From AP-15 sp963814865 (GTDB lineage Bacteria > Pseudomonadota > Alphaproteobacteria > ATCC43930 > CGMCC-115725), in the NCBI GenBank assembly GCA_963814865.1, contig CAWFEN010000011.1, forward strand, positions 149,121-213,120: a stretch of 64,000 bases of DNA. The letters run 5' to 3'. Below are positions 1-8,200 of this stretch, piece after piece. The translations under genes and the position numbers were made by a program. The notes beneath the pieces were generated by a model. The model was not told the origin of the DNA. It ran no database searches and was given only the letters and a program-made list of their open reading frames with translations. The stretch's first letter is position 1, and the number at the start of each line of letters is the position of its first letter.

Positions 1-432
1 GGCAGCGCAAAGCAGGCCGTCGGCGAGGGCGATGTGGAACAGCCCGCCGAGCAGGTCTTCGAGCACGCCCCGGTCCGCCGCGAACAGCCGACCGACCTGC
101 CTTGCATAGCTTTCGAACCCGATCGTGCTGCGGCGGGCGAGGTCGAAGACCAGCCGCACATGCTCCTCTTCGCCCGGCGGAACCTGGAAGACCTCGCCGA
201 AAGCGGCAACCTCGTCACGGGTAACGGCGCCGTCGGCCTTGGCCATCTTGGCGCCGAGCGCGATGACCGCAATGGTAAAGGCGACGCGGCGGCGCGGGTC
301 GGCATCTGCGCTTTCGCCGTCGCCGACGTGCCAATGCGCGATATGGCGCGCCGCACGTTCCAGCAGAGCGCCGAGCGGCCCGCCGAACGGCAGCTCCCGA
401 GCGCCGGCAATGATGCGGCCGACAAAGCTCAT
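1..432 (-). CDS. DjlA/TerB-like DnaJ-family co-chaperone, C-terminus off the window
   Basis: The gene runs off the left edge, so only the first 144 codons are present and no stop is visible. The start (codons M-S-F-V-G-R) gives a protein with a glycine-rich N-terminal stretch (GGPLGALLE) and then a TerB-like helical domain (VIALGAKMAKADGAVTRDEV, then FHIALADG). This is the usual first half of alphaproteobacterial DjlA-type proteins. The J domain would lie beyond base 1 and cannot be confirmed. By family knowledge such proteins modulate DnaK or act in envelope stress. The gene is divergent from the FAD oxidoreductase remnant, with about 130 bp between them. Confidence 0.75.
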   Translation of the reverse strand, partial: MSFVGRIIAGARELPFGGPLGALLERAARHIAHWHVGDGESADADPRRRVAFTIAVIALGAKMAKADGAVTRDEVAAFGEVFQVPPGEEEHVRLVFDLARRSTIGFESYARQVGRLFAADRGVLEDLLGGLFHIALADGLLCAA

Positions 433-562
433 GGGTTTCGAACCACCCCTGCGAACCGGTCGAACGGATTGCAGCCCGATCCGTTCCATCGGCTCCGTCG
501 TTCTTCCCCATGCTACTATGCGCCGTTCGGAACGCAAGCCGACGTGGCGGCCGGGAGGCGGG

Positions 563-1040
563 ATGCAGCGCTATGACGCAATCGTGATCGGCGGCGGACT
601 GGTCGGCTCGGCGATCGCCTACGGCCTCGTCGGCGCCGGGCTCGGAACGGCGATCCTCGACGAGGGCGATGTCGCGTTTCGGGCCTCGCGCGGCAATTTC
701 GGGCTCGTCTGGGTGCAGAGCAAGGGCGACGGCGCGCCGCATTACCAGCGCTGGACCCGGTGCTCGGCCGATGAATGGCCTCGCTCGCCGCCGAGCTTCT
801 GGCGAAGACCGGGATCGCGGTCGGCCACGAGTGGCGGGGGGCGTGCATCTCTGCCTCGATGAAGCCGAGTTTGAAGGGCGCCGCGCGCGGATGCAGCGGA
901 TGCGGGCGCAGGCCGGCAATTTCGGCTTCGATTGCCGCATGCTCGATCACGCGGAGGTCACGGATCTGCTGCCCGGGATCGGGCCGGCGGTAATCGGCGC
1001 CTCGTGGAAGCCCTGTGACGGTCGCCGATCTCGAAACTGG
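563..1040 (+). pseudogene. FAD-dependent oxidoreductase (DAO family), frameshifted and truncated
   Basis: The start follows a good ribosome binding site (GGGAGGCGG). The first ~65 residues form a typical FAD-binding beta-alpha-beta fold (AIVIGGGLVGSAIAYGL, then LDEGDVAFRASRGNFGLVW) of the glycine/D-amino-acid oxidase family. Homology then moves between frames: residues up to YQRWTR are in the first frame, LAAELLAKTGIAVGHEW in another, and GGVHLCLDEAEFEGRRARM through LLPGIGPAVIGAS in the third. Recognisable sequence ends near 1025, so roughly the last 60% of a normal ~370-residue enzyme is absent. Two frameshifts plus loss of the C-terminal half make this a true remnant rather than a simple sequencing error. 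Confidence 0.8.
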
Positions 1041-1151
1041 CGAGCCCTAGGCCGCCTCAGTGATCCCTCTTCCGCGGGCACGGTCGCGGTCCTTATGGTG
1101 ACGGACCGAACCTCTCGCGGAGCCTTCTCAATGCCCAGCTCAGGAAAACTC

Positions 1152-2302
1152 ATGCTCTACGCCAGCGTCGGACCGGAGCTCGCCTATTACGAGGTGGATG
1201 TCGACGGCGCCACGCTCGCGAGGCACGGCGCCGTAACCTTGCCGGCAAACGTGCATTACGCGTGGCCGCACACCTCGCGGCAATATCTCTACGTCGCGTC
1301 GAGCAACAGCGCCTCCGGGATCGGCGGCGTGGTCGGCGACAAGCACCACGTATCTGCATTCCGCATCGATCCGGCCTCGGGCGCGCTGTCGCCGCACGGC
1401 GATCCGATCGCATTGCCGACCCGCCCGATCCACATGACCAGCGACATCCCTTCGCAGCATCTGCTGGTCGCATTCAGCAATCCGAGCGGGCTGCGGGTCT
1501 ACCGGATCAATCCGATGCGACCCCAGGCGAGGAGGTCGAACAGCCGAACCCGATCGACCCCGGCATCTACGGTCACCAGGTGCGGGTAAGCCTGGATAAC
1601 CGGCTGACGATCCTGGTCACGCGCGGTCACGACGCCGCCGGAGGGAAACCCGAGGAGCCCGGTGCGCTAAAGGTATTCGCCTACAGAAACGGGCTGCTGA
1701 CCGACGAAACCTCAGTGGCTCCCGACGGCGGCTACGGCTTCGGCCCGCGCCATCTCGATTTCCACCCGACAAAGCCGTGGGTCTATGCGTCTTTGGAGCG
1801 TCAGAACCGGCTCGACATGTTCGCGCGCGACGGCGATTCCCTGTCGCCCGCGCCGCTCTTCCGCAAGGGGACCCTGGCCGAGCCGGGCAATATCCGCGGC
1901 CGGCAGGTCGCCGGCACGGTTCACATCCACCCGAACGGCCGTTTCGTCTATGTCGCCAACCGCGCCTCGAGCACGATCGAGACTGGTGGCCAGCGCGTCT
2001 TCGCCGGCGGCGAGAACACGCTCGCCGTCTTTGCGATCGATCCCGCAACCGGCGAGCCCGACGCGATCCAGCATATCGACACGCGCGGCATCCACTGCCG
2101 CACCTTCCATATCGATCCGAGCGGCCGCCTGCTCGTCGCCGCGCATATCATGGCATTGCCGGTCAAAGACGGCTCGACTGTCCGCACCGTGCCGGCGAGC
2201 CTCGCATTGTTCCGCATCGGCGGCGACGGGAAGCTCGATTTCGTACGCAAATACGATGTCGATGTCGGCGGCCGCCAGATGTTCTGGATGGGGATGGTCT
2301 AG
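1152..2302 (+). pseudogene. Beta-propeller lactonase (6-phosphogluconolactonase-like), one frameshift
   Basis: The product belongs to the seven-bladed lactonase family (YbhE/Pgl-like). Repeated blade motifs are seen, such as SRQYLYVASS, HPTKPWVYASLERQN and HPNGRFVYVANRASS. The reading frame from the start breaks near 1513: after YRINP the homologous sequence (DATPGEEVEQPNPIDPGIYG) continues in the next frame, consistent with loss of one base. Joined, the protein is about 383 residues, a normal length. The start at 1152 follows AGGAAAAC; an in-frame ATG at 1131 is an alternative. The gene could be intact in the cell if the indel is an error. Substrate unknown; members hydrolyse sugar or aromatic lactones. 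Confidence 0.8.
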
Positions 2303-2308
2303 GAAGCT

Positions 2309-3535
2309 TCAACGCGCATTCGCAGGGGCCGTGAGCGGCCAGAGATGGGTGCGCCACCGCAAGGCGATCAGCAGGGTCAAGGCGAGGCCGACGGCGCAGT
2401 AGAGCGACGCGGTCGAGGCAAAGCCGATATGGTCGATCAACCCGCCGGCGGCCAGCAGCCCGATCGGCACCCCGTAGATCGCCAGCATCCGCACGCCCAT
2501 GACCCGGCCGCGAAGCCGCTCGCCGGCGCTGTGCAGCAGCATGACCGACATCGGCACCAGGCAAAGGCTCTGGGCAAAGCCGGCGACGACCAGCATGACC
2601 CGGCCACCGCCCGGTCCGGACATCTGGGCAAACACCAGCAGCCCGGCATACCAGGCCAGCGCGAAGACGATCATCATGCGCGCGGGACGGAGCAAACGGC
2701 CGGCGAGACTGACCAGGATCGAGCCCAGAAGCGAGCCGAGCGCAAAGCTCGCCACCAGGGTGCCGAGCCCGGTCTGGCCGATGTGATAGATGTCTTTCGC
2801 GATGTAGGGCAGAAGCCCGCTCGTCAGCGGAAACGCTGTCAGATTCACGAGAAACGCCAGCCACATCGCCGCGAGCGACGGGGGCGCGTCCCACACGCAG
2901 GCGATCCCCTCCTTCAGGTCGAGCCACAGTGACGAGCGAGGCGATCCGATCGGATACGGCCTCGGCCGGGCGCCGGCGACCCCCAGGGTCAGCAGAAACC
3001 CGGTGAGATAGCAGGCGGTGACAGCGAGATAGGCCCCGCCCATGCCAAAGGCCGCGAACAATCCCGCGCCGGCGAGCGGACCGCCGATCCGCGCCGAATC
3101 CGCCGTCGACCGCGACAGGCCCATGGTCGCCATCAACCGATCGTACGGCATCGTCGCGGCGACGAGCGCGTTGCGCATCGCCTGGTCCGAGGTTCGTACC
3201 AGCGCCGACAAGGTGGCGATGGCGAACACCTGCGCCGGGCGCAGCACGCCGGTGAGGGCCAGAACCATCATCACCGCGGCCAGGCCGGCATAGCTTATCC
3301 GCATCGCGCAGATGATGCGGCGGTGACCGAACCGGTCTCCAGCCATGCCGAATAGCGGCGCGAGCAGGGTCCCGAGATATTGCAGCGCCCAAAACAAGGT
3401 GAGCAGCAGCACCGAACCGGTCTCGGCCAGCACGTACCAGCCGAGCACCAGGTTTTCCATCTCGATGCCCCAGGAGGTAGTCAGATCGGCCGGGAACTGA
3501 AAGCGGAAGCTGCGCACCCGAAACGGCGCAAGCAT
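2309..3535 (-). CDS. MFS transporter, EntS-like exporter family
   Basis: About 408 residues with roughly twelve hydrophobic segments. The N-terminus MLAPFRVRSFRFQF and the loop FGMAGDRFGHRRIICAMRI between helices 2 and 3 (a variant of the MFS G-x-x-x-D-R-x-G-R-R motif) place it in the MFS_3/enterobactin-exporter-like branch. These proteins usually export hydrophobic compounds by proton antiport; the substrate cannot be told from sequence. A longer in-frame start exists at 3613, but the added 26 residues are arginine-rich and unlike the family, so 3535 is preferred. It converges with the lactonase, leaving 6 bp between the stops. Confidence 0.8.
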   Translation of the reverse strand: MLAPFRVRSFRFQFPADLTTSWGIEMENLVLGWYVLAETGSVLLLTLFWALQYLGTLLAPLFGMAGDRFGHRRIICAMRISYAGLAAVMMVLALTGVLRPAQVFAIATLSALVRTSDQAMRNALVAATMPYDRLMATMGLSRSTADSARIGGPLAGAGLFAAFGMGGAYLAVTACYLTGFLLTLGVAGARPRPYPIGSPRSSLWLDLKEGIACVWDAPPSLAAMWLAFLVNLTAFPLTSGLLPYIAKDIYHIGQTGLGTLVASFALGSLLGSILVSLAGRLLRPARMMIVFALAWYAGLLVFAQMSGPGGGRVMLVVAGFAQSLCLVPMSVMLLHSAGERLRGRVMGVRMLAIYGVPIGLLAAGGLIDHIGFASTASLYCAVGLALTLLIALRWRTHLWPLTAPANAR

Positions 3536-3751
3536 CGCCAAGCGCGAGGTCGCGGCGATACCACTGCCGCGAAGACTGGCGCCGGGGCGCCGAACCGCAG
3601 GTTCCCGATGCATGGCCGAGGAGTTTCCGAGATTCGTTGCGCCGGCTCATTTGCGGCAAGCAGCGCCCGCCCGCGCCACTGGAAGGTGACGGGAGACGCG
3701 AGCCGGTGCCAGCCTCGCAGCCGACAGGGAGCAGGAATTGGCGACGGTTCG

Positions 3752-4315
3752 TCAGACCACGGGGAGTGGCCGATGCGGCGGCGGAGGAGGCTCGACGCGG
3801 ATCGGGTCGCCGGGCCGGACCTCGCCCTCGGCTAGCACGACGCCCATGATGCCGGCCTTGCGCACGAGGTTGCCCTGCGCGTCGCGATCGAGGGTCGCGG
3901 CCATCAGCCCCTTCTGGATCTTGTCCAGTTGGGCGCAGGGATTGCGCAAGCCGGTCACCTCGACGACCGCGCTCGCGCCGAGATGGAGCCGCGTCCCGGC
4001 CGCGAGCTCGAGCAGATCGACGCCGCGGGTGGTGACGTTTTCACCCATTTCTCCGGGCGAGACGGCAAAGCCCGCCTGACGCAATTCGTCGTGCAGTTCG
4101 GCGTGGATCAAGTGGACCTGGCGCAGATTGGGCTGGGTCGGGTCGCGCGCGACCCGCGAGCGATGCTTCACCGTGGTGCCGAGATGGGCGTCGCCCTCGA
4201 CGCCGAGGCCGGCCAGCAGCCTGATGCCGTCTTCGTTCGGCTTCCTCAGCGTGTGCTGTGCGCTGCGGCTGACCGCCGTCACCGTTCCGTCCATCCAACC
4301 GACTCTCGTCGTCAT
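3752..4315 (-). CDS. MOSC domain-containing protein
   Basis: 187 residues. The body is a MOSC beta-barrel (molybdenum cofactor sulfurase C-terminal domain) with MGENVTTRGVDLLELAAGT, the conserved cysteine in GLRNPCAQLDK and the closing AGIMGVVLAEGEVRPGD. Stand-alone MOSC proteins of the YiiM type bind molybdenum cofactor and use it to reduce N-hydroxylated or related compounds; that role is inferred from the family. The start overlaps the nitrilase stop by four bases (ATGA), so the two are translationally coupled. This fits a shared role in handling nitrogen-containing compounds, but no substrate can be named. Confidence 0.82.
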   Translation of the reverse strand: MTTRVGWMDGTVTAVSRSAQHTLRKPNEDGIRLLAGLGVEGDAHLGTTVKHRSRVARDPTQPNLRQVHLIHAELHDELRQAGFAVSPGEMGENVTTRGVDLLELAAGTRLHLGASAVVEVTGLRNPCAQLDKIQKGLMAATLDRDAQGNLVRKAGIMGVVLAEGEVRPGDPIRVEPPPPPHRPLPVV

Positions 4316-5193
4316 TCGGCCGCCGCCGGCAATGACCGCCGCGGCAGGACGCTGTCGTAGAGCTCGGGGCGCTGCCATTGTGCCGACAGCACGCCCTGCT
4401 TGGTGCCGCAGAACGGCGTCTTGTCGTTGCCGTCCCAGCCGGCGCGCAATTCGCGCACGCGATCGAGGCTGACCTCGACCACCGACATGCCGACATTCGT
4501 GCTTTCGTATAAAGTGCGCTCCGGCCCGGCAATGATCGCCAACCCGCGTTCGGCCGCCGGGTTGAAGATGTTGCGGGTCGAGACGACGAGCGCGAGATTT
4601 TCGATTGCCCGCGCCCGCAACAGGGTGTGCCAGGTCTCCCATAAATTCCCGGTGCCGCTGAGCCCGGCCGGCAAAAAGATGATTTCCGCCCCGCGCAGTG
4701 CGAGAGCGCGCGACACCTCGGGCATGTAGACCTCGCTGCACATCGCCAGCCCGACCTTGCCGTGGACGGTGTCGAAGACCGGGAATTCGTTGCCCGGGAC
4801 CCATTCGAACTCCCACACGCCGCTGCCGCCGGTGCGGCTGGAATAGATCCACGGGCCGTTCGGGTGGGTGCGCCGATAGCGCGCCGGCTCGCGCCCGTCG
4901 GGAAAGGCCATGCAGGTCAGGTTGTATGCTGTCTTCCTGGCGTTATCGATCGGCTCCATTGTGCCGAACACGACATGGACGCCGAATTTGCGGGCGGCCT
5001 CGGCGATCCGCGCGGTCGGATCGTACGGGGCCGGCATACGCCAAGGCCCGGGATAGCTTTCGGGAAAGCAGACAAAATCGGCGCCCTGATCGGCGGCGCG
5101 CCCGATCCACTGCACCGCATCGTCGACATTCCCGGCGTCGTCCGGCGGCGGGTTCGTGTGGGGCTGGATCACCGCGATGTTGAAGTGGCTCAT
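4312..5193 (-). CDS. Carbon-nitrogen hydrolase (nitrilase superfamily)
   Basis: 293 residues spanning the whole nitrilase fold. Of the catalytic triad, Glu45 (in FPESYPG) and Cys152 (in MCSEVYMPE) are clear. The position normally held by the catalytic lysine (YRK-T/V-H) reads YRRTH, with Arg108. My recollection is that some relatives with the THPNGPW signature share this arginine, so it may be a subfamily trait rather than a lesion. Family members hydrolyse nitriles, amides or carbamoyl compounds. It starts 16 bp after the CinA-C stop and overlaps the MOSC gene by 4 bp, suggesting a three-gene operon. Confidence 0.85.
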   Translation of the reverse strand: MSHFNIAVIQPHTNPPPDDAGNVDDAVQWIGRAADQGADFVCFPESYPGPWRMPAPYDPTARIAEAARKFGVHVVFGTMEPIDNARKTAYNLTCMAFPDGREPARYRRTHPNGPWIYSSRTGGSGVWEFEWVPGNEFPVFDTVHGKVGLAMCSEVYMPEVSRALALRGAEIIFLPAGLSGTGNLWETWHTLLRARAIENLALVVSTRNIFNPAAERGLAIIAGPERTLYESTNVGMSVVEVSLDRVRELRAGWDGNDKTPFCGTKQGVLSAQWQRPELYDSVLPRRSLPAAAE

Positions 5194-5209
5194 CTGATGG
5201 TCTCCTCGG

Positions 5210-5704
5210 TCAGCCGGATCTAGCCGCGTCGGCGAGCAGGCCAAGCGCCGCCTGCAAGGCCGCGTCCCGCACCGCCGAGCGGTCGCCGGGGAAGATGTGC
5301 CGCTCGGTCCGGCCGGCTCCGCCACGCCGGGCCAAGCCGAAATGGACGAGCCCGACAGACTTCTCGGTGCTGCCGCCGCCGGGACCGGCAAAGCCGGTAA
5401 TCGAAACAACGAGGTCGATCGGCGCGCGGGCGAGTGCCCCCTCGGCCATCGCTGCCGCGGTCTCGGCGCTGACGGCGCCATGCTCGGCAATGGTCGCGGG
5501 CGGAACCCCGAGCAATTCCGATTTCGCTTCGTTCGAATAGGTGACGAAGCCGCGCTCGACCACGTCGGACGAGCCGGCGATCGCGGTCAGCGCGGCTGCG
5601 ACAAGGCCGCCGGTACATGATTCGGCGGTAGCGACATGCCAGCCGCGGGCGCGGCAGGCATCCAGGACTGATTGCGCCAGGGTCAGGGTTTCAACCGCAA
5701 ACAC
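5210..5704 (-). CDS. pncC: CinA C-terminal-type nicotinamide-nucleotide amidase
   Basis: 164 residues from a GTG start at 5704, chosen because GGCGGAG lies just upstream; a TTG at 5740 would add twelve atypical residues. The motifs ATAESCTGG, FVTYSNEAKSELLGV and SITGFAGPGGGS are diagnostic of the CinA-C domain, which deamidates NMN to nicotinate mononucleotide in pyridine nucleotide salvage. It is the stand-alone form, without the N-terminal MoCF-like domain. It lies downstream of ispDF on the same strand, 127 bp away, a neighbourhood common in alphaproteobacteria, where pgpA often sits between them; none is seen here. Confidence 0.88.
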   Translation of the reverse strand: MFAVETLTLAQSVLDACRARGWHVATAESCTGGLVAAALTAIAGSSDVVERGFVTYSNEAKSELLGVPPATIAEHGAVSAETAAAMAEGALARAPIDLVVSITGFAGPGGGSTEKSVGLVHFGLARRGGAGRTERHIFPGDRSAVRDAALQAALGLLADAARSG

Positions 5705-5831
5705 CGAACACTCCGCCAGTCGCCGACAAGACGAGCCCAACCTAGCCCGCGACCCGCGGATCGTCGAGGGTGAAGCGAATGGCCGAACGGATCCGGCATG
5801 CCGAAGGAAGTTGCCTCAGCGAGCATCGCGT

Positions 5832-6986
5832 TCACAGCGGCAGGCGCACGGTGGCGACCGCCTGTGCAGCGATGCCTTCGCCGCGGCCGGCAAAGCCGAG
5901 GCGATCGGTCGTCGTCGCCTTGACGCTGACGTGGTTGGGCAGGATGCCGAGGATGGTGGCGATCCGTTCGACCATCGCCGCTCGATAGGGGCCGATCTTC
6001 GGCCGCTCGCAGATGATCGTCACATCGACCGCGGCGATGGTGCCCCCGCGCGCCTGGACGAGATCGGCGGCGTGACGCAGGAACTGGTCGGAGGCTGCGC
6101 CGCGCCACTCGGGGTTGCCAGGCGGAAAATGCATGCCGATATCGCCGGCGGCAATCGCGCCAAGCACCGCGTCGGTCAGCGCGTGCAGCCCGACATCGGC
6201 GTCGGAATGCCCGACGAGGCCCGCCGCGTGCGGGATCTCGACCCCGCATATCACGAGCTTGCCGCCCGGTCCGAAGGCATGGACGTCGAACCCCTGGCCG
6301 ACGCGAAAATCTCCTTGCCGGGCGGCGATAAGGCGCTCGGCGGCTATGAGATCTTCGGCGGTCGTCACCTTCAGATTGCCTTCGCCGCCTTCGACCAGCA
6401 CCGGCACCAGCCCTGCCGCTTCGGCAACGGCCGAATCGTCGGTAAACGCGTGCCCGGCCGCCGCGCGGTGGGCGGCGAGGATCGCATCGAAGCGAAAGCC
6501 CTGCGGCGTTTGCGCCCGCCATAAATCGGATCGGTCGATCGTCCCCCAAATCGCTGCCCCATCGGCGCGTTTGATCGTGTCGCGCAAGGGCAGGCAGGGG
6601 ATCGCCGCCGGTGCCCGGTCGAGCCCGTCGATGACCCGGTCGATCAGTCCCGGATCGGGAAACGGCCGCGCCCCGTCATGGATCAACACATATTCGGGAC
6701 GATGGATCGCGAGCGCCTCTAGCCCCAGTCGCACCGAATCCTGCCTCGTGGCGCCTCCCGAGACAGGCGGCAATATTTGCAGGCCAAGGACGGCACGATC
6801 GAACAAAGGCCGGTCCTCCGGCCGGATCGCCACCAGCACGTTGGCGACCCGATCATGCCGCGCCAGGGCAACCACTGCGTGGCGCAGCACCATCTGACCG
6901 CCGAGCGGCAGGTATTGCTTGGGCAGATCGCCGCCGAAACGGCTGCCCCGTCCGGCCGCAACGACAAGCGCGTAGACGGATGCCAT
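5832..6986 (-). CDS. ispDF: Bifunctional IspD/IspF isoprenoid enzyme
   Basis: 384 residues. Residues ~1-225 are the MEP cytidylyltransferase IspD (ALVVAAGRGSRFGGDLPKQY, DGARPFPDP, RAQTPQGFR, TTAEDL). Residues ~230-384 are the zinc enzyme MECDP synthase IspF (GQGFDVHAFG with the metal-binding D-x-H, GHSDADVGLHALTDAVLGA, ATTTDRLGFAGRGEGIAA). Together they carry out steps 3 and 5 of the non-mevalonate isoprenoid pathway; fusion of these non-consecutive enzymes is common in alphaproteobacteria. The ATG at 6986 (MASVYALVVAAG) is preferred over the longer reading from 7082, which would translate the inverted repeat upstream. Divergent from dusB. Confidence 0.95.
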   Translation of the reverse strand: MASVYALVVAAGRGSRFGGDLPKQYLPLGGQMVLRHAVVALARHDRVANVLVAIRPEDRPLFDRAVLGLQILPPVSGGATRQDSVRLGLEALAIHRPEYVLIHDGARPFPDPGLIDRVIDGLDRAPAAIPCLPLRDTIKRADGAAIWGTIDRSDLWRAQTPQGFRFDAILAAHRAAAGHAFTDDSAVAEAAGLVPVLVEGGEGNLKVTTAEDLIAAERLIAARQGDFRVGQGFDVHAFGPGGKLVICGVEIPHAAGLVGHSDADVGLHALTDAVLGAIAAGDIGMHFPPGNPEWRGAASDQFLRHAADLVQARGGTIAAVDVTIICERPKIGPYRAAMVERIATILGILPNHVSVKATTTDRLGFAGRGEGIAAQAVATVRLPL

Positions 6987-7037
6987 GCCCGAATTTATCT
7001 CCGGGCGCCCGGATGCGCCACGCCCCTCGAATCGCTT

Positions 7038-7080
7038 GATCCTCCCTCCACTCTCGGGGACAGAGAGTGGAGGGAGGATC
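7038..7080. repeat. Perfect 18-bp inverted repeat with 7-nt loop
   Basis: The arm GATCCTCCCTCCACTCTC (7038-7055) is repeated exactly in reverse complement at 7063-7080, separated by GGGGACA. It lies between the divergent ispDF (start 6986) and dusB (start 7214) genes, within the ispDF leader. No T-run follows in either direction, so it is not a classical intrinsic terminator. It could be an interspersed palindromic repeat or a strong RNA hairpin in the ispDF 5' leader; the sequence alone does not decide. Confidence 0.8.
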
Positions 7081-7176
7081 ACGAGCCGATGGATAATCAG
7101 GTTATGGTGCGTGCTGCCGAGATCGGGAGTGGGGCGCCGTGGATGTTGCGCTGCAAAAAGAAACCGGTTAGCATTT

Positions 7177-7193
7177 GCCTAATCAATAGGCAT
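7177..7193. promoter_or_regulatory. Small dyad upstream of dusB-ntrBC
   Basis: TGCCTA and TAGGCA form a perfect 6-bp dyad around a 5-base AT-rich centre (ATCAA), ending 20 bp before the dusB start. It could be an operator for the dusB-ntr operon. It does not match the NtrC site consensus as I know it. Function is a guess. Confidence 0.25.
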
Positions 7194-7213
7194 CCTCACG
7201 ATCTGCGCAAATT

Positions 7214-8200
7214 ATGAGCATTTCCATCGGCTCTCTCACTCTCGCGCATCCGGTGATTCTCGCACCGATGTCGGGGGTGACCGATCTCCCGTTCCGACGC
7301 CTCGTCAAGCGCCAGGGGGCGGGTCTCGTCGTCTCCGAGATGATCGCGAGCGAAGCGATGATCCGCGAGACCCGGCAATCGACGACGATGGCGAGGAGCT
7401 GCCCCGAGGAGCAGCCGATGGCGGTCCAGCTTGCCGGCTGCGAGCCGCGCGTCATGGCCGAGGCGGCAAAGCTCAACGCCGATCGCGGCGCGGCCATCAT
7501 CGACATCAATTTCGGCTGTCCGGTCAAAAAGGTGGTCAACGGTCACGCCGGCTCGGCACTGATGCGCGACGAGCTTCATGCCGCGCATATCCTCGAAGCC
7601 ACCGTCGAGGCCGTTGATCTACCGGTCACCTTGAAGATGCGTACCGGCTGGGACGAGCACAGCCGCAACGCGCCTCGGCTCGCCCGGATCGCCCAAGCCT
7701 GCGGCATTCGCATGATTACCGTGCACGGACGCACCCGCTGCCAGCTCTATGCCGGCTCCGCCGATTGGCAATTCATCCGCGCCGTAAAAGACGCGGTGAC
7801 GATCCCGGTCATCGCCAATGGCGATATCCAGAGCCTCGAAGACGCCGACCGGGCGCTCGCCCTGTCCGGCGCCGACGGACTGATGATCGGCCGCGGCTCT
7901 TATGGCCGGCCGTGGTTCGTGCGCCAGGTCATCGAATGGCTCGCACACCGCCGGCGCCTTCCCGAACCGCCGCTCGACCGGCAGCTTGAAATCGTGCAGG
8001 GCCATTACGAAGACATGCTCCTTCATTATGGGAGCGAAATCGGTTCGCGCATCGCGCGCAAGCACCTCGCCTGGTATTCGAAGGGTCTGCCGGGCTCGGC
8101 GGAATTCCGCGCGGCGGTCAACCAGACTCTCGACATCGAGCGCGTCAACGACCTCCTCCGCGCCTTTTACGAGCCGCTTCTGGCACGCCGGGCAGCATGA
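7214..8200 (+). CDS. dusB: tRNA-dihydrouridine synthase B (NifR3)
   Basis: 328 residues. An N-terminal FMN-binding TIM barrel (PVILAPMSGVTDLPFRRL, INFGCPVKKVVNG with the catalytic cysteine, LKMRTGWD, VHGRTR, IPVIANGDI) is followed by a helical tRNA-binding domain. It reduces specific uridines in the tRNA D-loop to dihydrouridine. As in other alphaproteobacteria it is the first gene of the ntr operon; its stop overlaps the ntrB start by four bases. No AGG-type Shine-Dalgarno is obvious before the start. Confidence 0.93.
   Translation: MSISIGSLTLAHPVILAPMSGVTDLPFRRLVKRQGAGLVVSEMIASEAMIRETRQSTTMARSCPEEQPMAVQLAGCEPRVMAEAAKLNADRGAAIIDINFGCPVKKVVNGHAGSALMRDELHAAHILEATVEAVDLPVTLKMRTGWDEHSRNAPRLARIAQACGIRMITVHGRTRCQLYAGSADWQFIRAVKDAVTIPVIANGDIQSLEDADRALALSGADGLMIGRGSYGRPWFVRQVIEWLAHRRRLPEPPLDRQLEIVQGHYEDMLLHYGSEIGSRIARKHLAWYSKGLPGSAEFRAAVNQTLDIERVNDLLRAFYEPLLARRAA

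Noticed and set aside
34..950. Long open frames on both strands over the left edge
   Set aside because: They are shadows: the minus-strand TerB-like frame (432 to 1) and the FAD-enzyme remnant explain the region, and the other frames are arginine/alanine-rich without family features.
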